Positions 18,601-24,749 of a stretch of 64,000 nt of DNA are shown here, in pieces (the stretch's first letter is position 1; each line of letters opens with the position of its first letter). The stretch is from JAEUHM01 sp964538625 (lineage in GTDB: Bacteria > Verrucomicrobiota > Verrucomicrobiia > Verrucomicrobiales > Verrucomicrobiaceae): assembly GCA_964538625.1 (NCBI GenBank), contig CAZIGH010000003.1, positions 62,001 through 126,000 on the forward strand, given 5' to 3'. The position numbers were made by a program, and so were the translations under genes. The notes beneath the pieces were generated by a model, which worked only from the letters and a program-made list of their open reading frames with translations, was not told the DNA's origin and ran no database searches.

Positions 18601-18665
18601 TGTACGCGCCGGAGCTGCGGGGCAACGCCGCCGAGTGGAAAGCGGTTATCTCCGAGGCCCAATGA
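12600..18665 (+). CDS. Alpha-2-macroglobulin family protein with thioester motif
   Basis: 2021 residues from the ATG at 12600, which begins a signal peptide (MKTLLLAGLMFFALSSVHS); the open frame back to 12318 is unlikely. A helical TPR-like N-terminal region of about 500 residues comes before the macroglobulin domains. MG2 is marked by FTDRPVYRPGQEV (about 640). A Trp/Tyr-rich loop lies near 800, a low-complexity bait-like stretch at about 1190-1250, and the A2M domain (DSAVWITSVVTNAAGEA, DNLTTWKLRGWVLGKDTQVG) after it. The thioester CTEQ is intact (Cys1486), followed by the helical thioester domain (NGDGGWGWFPGG). Bacterial relatives trap proteases in the periplasm. It is longer than E. coli YfhM (about 1650), and no pbpC neighbour is present. 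Confidence 0.93.
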   Translation: MKTLLLAGLMFFALSSVHSADPPEVVAAKKLVSDGNHQEAIDKLTTFIREASTSAEHKALALDQLIGWMVRQGQSAEAETLMEQLATAPDQDWRVLSAAGRNFTKLDASGRLEAGKFVRGNGGRGTWVNAGEYDRARSLQLLLEARKRAPTDGHLAERSALLMSLAEVWSEKGEGGPGAAWALTKLTDVGTLPVINDDADDDDQVTQASGFPVEADGSPTIFRVPETFESARNDGERLRFALQEWGALTPAHAVAAKLSWARLVYGWFGVDRALRFLSLNEPDLEKMRRDALSAVHTLSEDETVAMLATGPSRITLPPEYRFLTQMREVVTSDPDLSELVPAFGREQISDHIIAELMARRQYPKAAAELRARLASEKNLDAVKALTERLEQIEGNWGRFESAPAQPAGKEAALPLVFRNATQVDCTARKVDVQRLIADLIARVKASPDDVGGYWELSRLSQRLLEEGGETYLAKEAVTWSHKLEPAANHWDRRTELPTPLKEGGAWFVEAVFNGSHPARTLLWIEDLVLVASELQNDRHYFVADAVTGAPVVGAKITLHGYRNVWNGNKRHHDFKELSLTSDQSGTAKVSRRKLEDSVWATLVRTTDGRLCFQQPGYASGPDMDERQGLAQDTFYAFTDRPVYRPGQEVKWQLLARRTGYDPKLDTNRFAERKATVTIEDPRGQKVIEKEMRFDEWGILGDALTLEAEATLGQYQAIVRLDRQDFVASFNFRVEEYKKPEFEVKVEAPDEPVALGQSFEFTVKADYYFGGPVKEAKVKYRVERKVHRGGWYPVGRWDWLYGKGYGWQSHSYEWYPGAAGWCIILPPWYPWHNDPSETVLSGDAFIGADGLLKLKVDTATAKELHGNQDHEYVVKVTVTDSSRRSIDGSGSVIAARRPFEVNAWLDRGYYRAGDNGTLQFAARTLDGKTVDASGTLRVWKVSYDETGKSEEKQTHEVEIQTSDEAMPLHWPEAGQFRVEVKLKDKGGRAAETSVFVIVKGEGFDGRGYRFDDLELLTDKEEYVPGDEVELLINTNRQGSTVALFLYGPAAEPVWLKIEGKSTTHRFKLREADQPNLNLYAYTVSDAKLHEAQRKLIIPPSKRIASVELITDKSAYLPRDKAKAQLRVKDQHGQPFVGKLILTGYDKALEYISGGSNVGDIREAFWGWTNEATVSVTNSLRASDVLYPKRGEPMMGGLSGLLSIGLVEGDLPVARSLRMGAFPKSPATAMAPAGEARLFALAEAAPSPVTPPTAGNEANPVMIRSNLADSAVWITSVVTNAAGEAALDFDLPDNLTTWKLRGWVLGKDTQVGEATVEVITRKNLMVRLQAPRFFVEKDEVVISANVHNESDAPLIVQPSLEVDNALLTAVHPETHTKEPVTIPAHSEKRVDWLMRVTGPGEAKLTAKAVSETESDAMQMTFPVYEHGMLKTDARSLALRGDQSAGTITFTVPAERKPEASRLEVRWSPTLAMACIDALPYLTDYPYGCTEQTLNRFVPTVITLKMLKELGVDLKTVREKRINLNAQEIGDAKERSKRWQQKHKEAVFDEEEVMKMARAGLNRLESMQNGDGGWGWFPGGRSSSTHITAIVVHGLVTASEAGLDLDDSYAAAVRWLSQHETGQLARMKLDPKHRDYKPAPDNTDALVHSALVKAGVGSDEMRGLLYDKRNGLSRLNVGLLGLACHAKGETDRRDMCLRNLRQFVKLDDENQTAWLDLPANSWWYWWGDEIETQAVFLRLLSVTEPKGDLAARIAKHLLNNRRNGSYWNSTRDTATVIESLAVFAKASGETKPDMIVEVLLDGELKKTVTISPETLFAFDGSLVLEGDAVTTGQHKVELRRRGSGPLYANAYLTVYTKEDHIPAAGLEVKVERRYFKLTHEKGAANVSDAKGQATQQTGTRTVRTELKSGDPLMSGDEVEVELVIESKNHYEYVLLADPKPAGFEPMEVQSGWSYDGLPAYKEYRDEKVAFFADRLPQGRHTLRYRVRAEVPGRFSALPAKAEAMYAPELRGNAAEWKAVISEAQ

Positions 18666-18700
18666 ACGCTAGAAAAGTTCGCTGCCGGTTCCTGCGTTGA

Positions 18701-20176
18701 ATGGCCATGTCCAACCCATCGCCAGCCTCCCGCCGTCACTTCATCAAGCAACTCTCCGCCAGCACCGCCGGCGGAGTCTTCTACATCGCCCAAACCTCCT
18801 GGGCACAGAAAAGCCCAGGTGAAACCATCAATGTCGCCGTCGTAGGCATCGGTGGGCGTGGCAGCGGACACATCAGCGGCTACGCCGGCATGGACAAGAA
18901 GGGCGAAGCGGTGCGGTTGGCAGCCTTGTGCGATGTGGATCAGACCGTGCTGAAGAAGCGCGCCGACTCCGTGAAGAGCGACAAGCATGAAGTCAGCACC
19001 TATACCGACATCCGGAAGCTGCTGGAGAATAAAGACATCGACGCCATCAGCATCGCTACGCCGAACCACTGGCACGCGCTAAGCACGATTTGGGCCGTCC
19101 AGGCCGGGAAGGATGTCTATGTAGAAAAGCCCGTCTCACACAATGTCTGGGAAGGCAGGCAAGCCGTGAACGCAGCTCGCAAATACGGAAAGATCGTCCA
19201 GACCGGCACCCAGAGCCGCAGCAGCAGAAAGGGCATCTACGCCGCCGTGAAGTGGGTGCAGGAGGGAAATCTCGGCAAGATCAAGCTCGCCCGTGGACTC
19301 TGCTACAAGCGCAGACCAAGCATTGGCAAAGCGGATGGCCCGCAGAAGATCCCCGACACTATTGATTACGATCTCTGGTGCGGACCCGGCCCCATGGGCG
19401 AACTGACTCGCAAAAAGCTGCACTACGACTGGCATTGGACCTGGGCCTACGGGAATGGCGACCTGGGCAACCAGGGCATTCACCAGATGGACATCGCCCG
19501 CTGGTTCCTAGGCGAGATGGAGTTGGCACCGCTGGTGTGGAGCGTCGGCGGACGCCTTGGTTATGAAGACGACGGCGAAACGGCTAACACCCAGATCGTC
19601 TATCAAGGCTACGACAAGGCTCCGCTCCTCTTTGAAGTGCGCGGACTGCCGCAGAGCAAGGACTCCAAGGACATGGACAAGTTCAAGGGCGCAGGCGTGG
19701 GCGTCATCATCGAGTGTGAGAACGGTTATGTAGTCGTGCCGAACTACAGCAGCGCCACAGCCTTCGACTTGAAGGGGAATGAGATCGCCAAGTGGGAGGG
19801 ATCGGAGGACCACTTCGCCAACTTCATACACGCCTGCCGCAGCCGGAATCCACAGGATCTGCATGCCGATATTTTGGAGGGCCATCTCTCCAGCGCTCTC
19901 TGCCATACGGGCAATATCAGTTATCGCCTCGGTCAGAAGAAGAAGCCTGCTGAGATCCTGGAAGAGATTAAGTCCCAGCCCTTTGCCCAGGAGAGCTTTG
20001 AGCGAATGAAGGAGCACCTTGCGAAGAATGACGTGGACATCGCCAAGGACCAGCTCACGCTCGGCCCGGTGCTGAAGATGAACCCCAAGACAGAAAGGTT
20101 CACCGGCGACGAGAAGGCAGATGCCATGTTGAAAGGCAGCTACCGAGAGCCTTACGTGGTGCCGGAAATCGTCTGA
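18701..20176 (+). CDS. Gfo/Idh/MocA family oxidoreductase, Tat-exported
   Basis: 491 residues. A twin-arginine signal (SRRHFIKQLSASTAGG) is followed by a Rossmann start NVAVVGIGGRGSGHI, then ATPNHWHAL and the EKPVSHN motif whose Lys is the usual catalytic/cofactor residue of this family. The C-terminal domain has WHWTWAYGNGDLGNQGIHQMD, with the conserved His-x-x-Asp. Members oxidise or epimerise sugars and polyols with NAD(P). An ATG six bases downstream is an equal start candidate. It starts 35 bp after the alpha-2-macroglobulin gene on the same strand but is not obviously related to it. The substrate is unknown. Confidence 0.93.
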   Translation: MAMSNPSPASRRHFIKQLSASTAGGVFYIAQTSWAQKSPGETINVAVVGIGGRGSGHISGYAGMDKKGEAVRLAALCDVDQTVLKKRADSVKSDKHEVSTYTDIRKLLENKDIDAISIATPNHWHALSTIWAVQAGKDVYVEKPVSHNVWEGRQAVNAARKYGKIVQTGTQSRSSRKGIYAAVKWVQEGNLGKIKLARGLCYKRRPSIGKADGPQKIPDTIDYDLWCGPGPMGELTRKKLHYDWHWTWAYGNGDLGNQGIHQMDIARWFLGEMELAPLVWSVGGRLGYEDDGETANTQIVYQGYDKAPLLFEVRGLPQSKDSKDMDKFKGAGVGVIIECENGYVVVPNYSSATAFDLKGNEIAKWEGSEDHFANFIHACRSRNPQDLHADILEGHLSSALCHTGNISYRLGQKKKPAEILEEIKSQPFAQESFERMKEHLAKNDVDIAKDQLTLGPVLKMNPKTERFTGDEKADAMLKGSYREPYVVPEIV

Positions 20177-20192
20177 GACGGGTTGCCGTTTC

Positions 20193-21764
20193 TCACTCCT
20201 GACCCTCGTCTTCCGTCTTGAGTAGTGACTTCACCAGAGCGTAAGCCTGCGGCAGCTCAGCGGAGGTAAGCTTCCTGCTCTCCTGCAACAGCCGTTCTGC
20301 GTGGTCTTCGAGCAAGCCGTCTTCGTTCTGGCGCAGATAATCTGCCTCCAAGAGAATCGTTCTCAGCCGATCTTGTGACGCGGCGTAGCGGGCGCGCGCG
20401 TGCTGAAGCAGGCTGGAGGCTTCTTTTGTGGACCCTTCCGCAGCAGCCCACAGGGCCAGCAGTTCGAGCAATCGCGGAGCGTTCTTGCGCTCGGCGAGTT
20501 CCACGACAGCATGTTTGAAGGCTGCCGGGCCTTCATCATGGCGATGTTTGTCCGCCAGACCTTGAAACAGAGCGTAGTCCCGCATGTCATCTTCCGGCAA
20601 TGTCCGATGAAGGAATGGCCGATAGAGCGGATCACCCACGATCACGTTCATCCACGAGAGTCCCGGCGTAGCGCTCCAAGCCGCCTCGGCCAGGGTGAAA
20701 CCCTCCAGCAGCCGCTCGTTCATCAAGTGAAAGTGCGTCGTGTAGCTCAGATACGGTTCCCACACATTTCCGACCGTGGCCGCAGCGCCGCGCTCCAGCA
20801 GTGGAGCCGCCCAGGCCTGAGTGCCACTGCGCAAAGTCCGTGCGCTGAAGGAGTGCAGATGACATGCCACTGCACCACGGGCAAAACGAAACGCGTGGGA
20901 CGAAAAAGGGCCACTCACCTCTCCGTGGTACCAGCCAAAATAGAGCGCCGTCTCGGGCAGGGGCCAGTGCTCAGGTATCAGCTCCGGCTTTCGATCCACG
21001 TAGGTAGGGATGCCATTCCGCACAAAGGAACGCACGCAGCTCTCCAACCAGTTCTCTCCTTCCCTGTAGCCGCCCTTGCGCAGTGCCAGATCCACCACAG
21101 ACCTGCCCAGCAGACCGCGAGACTCCACTGCCACCGCGTCATCGATCATCCTCCTCACCGTCGAGGCGCTGGGCGCATCCAGTCTGCCGACCAGAAGCAT
21201 GCCCTCGCATCCCGAGTCTTTCGCAAAGCGGACCGCCTTGCCAAAATAAGGGTTCGGCAACGCACCGGCTGTAACGTTCATGCCCAACCCCATGGCGGCG
21301 ATTTCGGAATCTACGCTTGCTTCATCCTCCCGCGCCGCTGGGGCCTGCTCCTGGGTACGGCTGATGCGTAGTGGCAGCCCGCGCATCACCACCACCACCC
21401 GAATCAACTGCCCCGTCGCCGCGTAGGCACGGCGGGACTTTTGTGAGAGATGATCCACCACCTCGCGCTCCTCCATGCGCCACCAGCCACGATCCACAAA
21501 CTGCTGCTGGAGCGGCTTACGGATGCTCGACTCAAACTCCGCCCGCGTGACAGTCTCTTCCCGCGAACAGCTCAGTGCAACCAACCTGTCTTCCCGTATG
21601 CCGCGTTTCGAGATGTAGTATGAAGCCAGCGCCGCAGCGTCGGGATCGTTCGAGTTATAGACGACTGCTGTGTCAACGGCGGCATTCCACTCTGGCAACG
21701 GCACGCCTGCAGCAGCTCGCCAAGCGAGCAGCGTGAACGCTGAAAGAATAAGCAGTCTGTGCAT
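20193..21764 (-). CDS. TIGR03790 family protein, secreted
   Basis: 523 residues from the ATG at 21764, which overlaps the upstream metallo-hydrolase stop by one base (TGATG). The in-frame GTG codons at 21770 and 21767 lie inside that gene. A signal peptide (MHRLLILSAFTLLAWRAAAG) is followed by VVYNSNDPDAAALASYYISKR and the Arg-rich core RGLPLRI. AVACHLHSFSA and GAAATVGNVWEPYL, typical of the TIGR03790 group, follow. That group is found mainly in Planctomycetes, Verrucomicrobiota and some Proteobacteria and has no known activity. The last 130 residues look like a helical TPR-type extension. Translational coupling to the hydrolase suggests a shared task. Confidence 0.85.
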   Translation of the reverse strand: MHRLLILSAFTLLAWRAAAGVPLPEWNAAVDTAVVYNSNDPDAAALASYYISKRGIREDRLVALSCSREETVTRAEFESSIRKPLQQQFVDRGWWRMEEREVVDHLSQKSRRAYAATGQLIRVVVVMRGLPLRISRTQEQAPAAREDEASVDSEIAAMGLGMNVTAGALPNPYFGKAVRFAKDSGCEGMLLVGRLDAPSASTVRRMIDDAVAVESRGLLGRSVVDLALRKGGYREGENWLESCVRSFVRNGIPTYVDRKPELIPEHWPLPETALYFGWYHGEVSGPFSSHAFRFARGAVACHLHSFSARTLRSGTQAWAAPLLERGAAATVGNVWEPYLSYTTHFHLMNERLLEGFTLAEAAWSATPGLSWMNVIVGDPLYRPFLHRTLPEDDMRDYALFQGLADKHRHDEGPAAFKHAVVELAERKNAPRLLELLALWAAAEGSTKEASSLLQHARARYAASQDRLRTILLEADYLRQNEDGLLEDHAERLLQESRKLTSAELPQAYALVKSLLKTEDEGQE

Positions 21765-22546
21765 CACCACGTGAGACGCAGACCATCATACGCTAAAAGC
21801 ACCCCCGGCGGCAAGGATGGTTCGTCACGCGCATGAAGGATTTCACACATAATGTGGGTGAGCCAGGTCTGACGTGGCTGCACCTGCTCCACAAGCGCCA
21901 GCGCTTCATCCCAGTTCATGTGTGTGGGGTGTGGCGTGTGGCGCAGACCGTCCACGATGAGTGTGTCCACGCCCTTGATGAGCTCCAGCGCATCCGGTGT
22001 GACCAGCTTGCAGTCGCTCATGTAGGCGCAGAGCTTTTTCCCGTGCCGTGAAAACAGAAAGCCTATGGTTTCCACCTTGCCATGCACCAGCGGCAGCGGT
22101 GTGATCTCCGTTTCGCCAAGATGGAAGACGCCGTGGATGGCCCTTGGATCAGGCTTCAGGTAGCCACGGTAGCGGTTTTCTCCGTTGAAGGCATAGACGA
22201 ACATGCGCTCCAGCACCTCCAAGCAGGAGGGCCGCGCATAGATGGGCATCACCGCATCCTCGGCAATGGTGAACCGCCGTAGCTCATCAAAGCCTGTGAG
22301 GTGATCCATGTGCGGATGCGTGTAGAGCACCGCATCCACACGGCGGATGTTTTCCCGCAGACATTGAGTACGGAAGTCCGGCCCAGTATCCACTACCCAA
22401 GACGCTTCTGGGGTCACGCAATAGATGGAGCAACGGCTGCGCTGGTCGCGCGGATCGCTGCTGCGACAGGTCTCACAATCACAGCCAATCATCGGGATGC
22501 CGACCGAAGTGCCGGTGCCGAGGAAGGTGAGAGTGAGTTCAGACAT
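21764..22546 (-). CDS. MBL-fold metallo-hydrolase (PhnP/RNase Z-like)
   Basis: 260 residues. The metal-binding motif THPHMDH fits the HxHxDH consensus, with later ligands at LPLVHGK, MSDCKLV and LTHIMCE. The N-terminus LGTGTSVGIPMIGCDCETC, with its Cys cluster, is typical of the PhnP-like group, where cysteines bind a structural metal. Such enzymes hydrolyse cyclic phosphodiesters or related substrates. It is the first gene of a coupled pair with the TIGR03790 protein and is divergent from the small membrane protein at 22597, 50 bp away. Confidence 0.9.
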   Translation of the reverse strand: MSELTLTFLGTGTSVGIPMIGCDCETCRSSDPRDQRSRCSIYCVTPEASWVVDTGPDFRTQCLRENIRRVDAVLYTHPHMDHLTGFDELRRFTIAEDAVMPIYARPSCLEVLERMFVYAFNGENRYRGYLKPDPRAIHGVFHLGETEITPLPLVHGKVETIGFLFSRHGKKLCAYMSDCKLVTPDALELIKGVDTLIVDGLRHTPHPTHMNWDEALALVEQVQPRQTWLTHIMCEILHARDEPSLPPGVLLAYDGLRLTW

Positions 22547-22596
22547 GGAAAAGGAAAGCTTGCCGCAGAGGCACTCAATGTGGCAATATCCTTGCC

Positions 22597-22953
22597 ATGA
22601 AAGCGAGTCTGTCGAGCCTGGGCATGATCGTGCTTTTTGTGCTGGGCGGAGCCGCCGGTGGTTGGATTTGGTTCCACCAAGCTGACACTACCCCGCCTCA
22701 TCCCAAACGCTCCAATCTCCAAAACAAGGCGAAGTTCGCAGAGCTCTGGGTCCAATCCAGATTGAATCGGGCCAAATGGGAACTCGAACTGAAAAAAATG
22801 GAACGCGAGATGGGACCGCTGCCCGAGCGTAAGCCGACGAAGCCTACTCGCATCCGGCCCGCTCCAGCGCACATACGGAGCGATGAACTCACCCCGGACG
22901 GCCTGCCGCGCACCATTTCCTCCCGTGACTGGCGTTCCTTCGGACTTTACTGA
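22597..22953 (+). CDS. Small membrane-anchored hypothetical protein
   Basis: 118 residues: one N-terminal membrane helix (LGMIVLFVLGGAAGGWIWF), then a charged, probably helical segment (NRAKWELELKKMEREMG) and a Pro/Arg-rich tail. No family recognised. It probably sits in the inner membrane with its tail outside. A possible promoter (TTGCCG at 22561, CAATAT 18 bases on) lies just before it. It is followed after 54 bp by recN on the same strand. Confidence 0.6.
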   Translation: MKASLSSLGMIVLFVLGGAAGGWIWFHQADTTPPHPKRSNLQNKAKFAELWVQSRLNRAKWELELKKMEREMGPLPERKPTKPTRIRPAPAHIRSDELTPDGLPRTISSRDWRSFGLY

Positions 22954-23007
22954 CCTCCCGTTGCACTCGGCGAAGGCTGTGCCAATCTCGGCGCATCCCA
23001 ACCGCCC

Positions 23008-24669
23008 ATGCTGAGCTTCATCAAAATCAAGAACCTGGCCCTCGTCGAAGACGTCACCTGGGAGCTTGGTCGCGGGCTGGTGGGCGTGACGGGTGAGACC
23101 GGCGCGGGCAAGTCCATCATCGTCGGCGCATTGAAGCTCATCCTCGGAGAGCGGGCGGACCGTTCTCTCATTCGTACCGGGCAGGAGCAGTGCAGTGTGG
23201 AGGCTTCCTTTCAGCTCTCCGATGCGCGACCCATCGCCGCTATTCTCGATGAAGCTGGCGTGGAGCCCTGTGAAGACGGCGTGCTGCTGGTGAAGCGCGT
23301 GGTTAGCAGCAGTGGCACCAACAAGCAGTTCCTCAACGGCTCCCCCACCACCACACAAGTGTTGAAGGCTGTGGGGGAGTTTCTGGTGGATCTCCACGGT
23401 CCGCACGATCACCAGTCCCTCCACTCACAGGAACGCCAGCTTGAGATGCTAGATAAATACGCCGGTTCCGAGGCCGCGCTCGCCTCCTACCAAACCGCCT
23501 GGAAGCGCTGGCGCAGCGCCGTCACAGAACTGGAGGACCTGGTGAACTCCGAGCGTGCCAGCCAGCAACAGATCGACATGCTCAAGCACCAGATCAAAGA
23601 GATCAGCGGTGCGAAACTCAAGCCTGGCGAAGATGTGCAGCTCGAGTCCCGCCACAGCCTCGTGGCCAACAGCGCCCGCCTTAGCGAGTTGTGCAGCGAG
23701 ATCGTCGAGCGCCTGGGCGAGGGCAAGGACAGCATCCTCAGCCAACTGCGCGAGGTCGCCCGCATGGTGCACGAACTGGAGCGCATCGACCCGGAGAGCA
23801 GCAAGGTTTTTGAGGAGTTCGAGGGCGCGCTCATCGTACTTCGCGAGATGGAGAGCGGGGTGCGCGACTACGCAGCCGACCTGGAACTGGACCCGAAGGA
23901 GTTCGAAGCCCTGGAGCAGCGCATGGGCGTCATCCAGCAGCTCCGCCGCAAGTATGCACCCACTGTGGATGGCATCCTGGCCCACCTCGCCGATTGCGAG
24001 TCCAAGCTGGCGAAAATGGAAGGCCGCGCGGATGAAATCGTACGCCTGGAGGACGAAGTGAAGAAACACCGAGCCGAGGCGGATAAACTCGGCAAAGCAC
24101 TGTCCAAAAAACGGGCTGAAGGCGCACCCAAGCTCGCCAAAGAAGTGGCCAAACACCTCGCCGATCTCGGCTTCAAACAAAGTATCTTCGAGGTGCAGCT
24201 CCACCCGCTTGCCGAACCCCAGCGCGAAGGCCTCGAAGCCGTGGACTTCCTTTTCGCACCGAACCCCGGGGAACCCATGAAACCCCTGCGCCTCACCGCT
24301 TCCAGTGGAGAAATGAGCCGCGTGTTGCTAGCCGTAAAAAGCGCACTCGCCAAGCAGGACAGCGTGGACCTGCTCGTGTTCGACGAGATTGATGCCAACG
24401 TCGGCGGCAACATCGCCGAAGCTGTGGGCCGCAAAATGTCAGCCATCGGCAAGGCCCGCCAGGTCATCGCCATCACCCACTTCCCGCAAGTGGCCAGTTT
24501 GGCCGCTAGCCACTTTGTCGTCACCAAGGAAGTGGAAGCCAATCGCACCAAGTCCACCATCCGCGAGATCAGCGGCGAAGATCGTATTGAAGAACTGGCC
24601 CGAATGCTCGGTGGCAAGCGCGAGTCTGCCCGGGAACATGCGAGAAACCTGCTGAACGCCGGCCACTGA
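23008..24669 (+). CDS. recN: DNA repair protein RecN
   Basis: 553 residues, the usual length. An SMC-like ATPase acting in double-strand break repair. The N-terminal Walker A is TGETGAGKSIIVGALKLILG (Lys35). The family motif LVDLHGPHDHQSL follows, then a coiled-coil middle (about 150-370). The C-terminal half-site has the signature SSGEMSRVLLAVKSAL, Walker B LVFDEIDANVGG and the D-loop-following AITHFPQVAS. All catalytic parts are intact. It is followed 80 bp later by mutS on the same strand, giving two repair genes in tandem. Confidence 0.97.
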   Translation: MLSFIKIKNLALVEDVTWELGRGLVGVTGETGAGKSIIVGALKLILGERADRSLIRTGQEQCSVEASFQLSDARPIAAILDEAGVEPCEDGVLLVKRVVSSSGTNKQFLNGSPTTTQVLKAVGEFLVDLHGPHDHQSLHSQERQLEMLDKYAGSEAALASYQTAWKRWRSAVTELEDLVNSERASQQQIDMLKHQIKEISGAKLKPGEDVQLESRHSLVANSARLSELCSEIVERLGEGKDSILSQLREVARMVHELERIDPESSKVFEEFEGALIVLREMESGVRDYAADLELDPKEFEALEQRMGVIQQLRRKYAPTVDGILAHLADCESKLAKMEGRADEIVRLEDEVKKHRAEADKLGKALSKKRAEGAPKLAKEVAKHLADLGFKQSIFEVQLHPLAEPQREGLEAVDFLFAPNPGEPMKPLRLTASSGEMSRVLLAVKSALAKQDSVDLLVFDEIDANVGGNIAEAVGRKMSAIGKARQVIAITHFPQVASLAASHFVVTKEVEANRTKSTIREISGEDRIEELARMLGGKRESAREHARNLLNAGH

Positions 24670-24749
24670 GCCAAAGAAAGTCGCAGCAGCCCGCCCGCCG
24701 CTCGCATCCCCTTTTGCCAAAGTGACTTTCCCGCTCATCGTGAAGTCCC

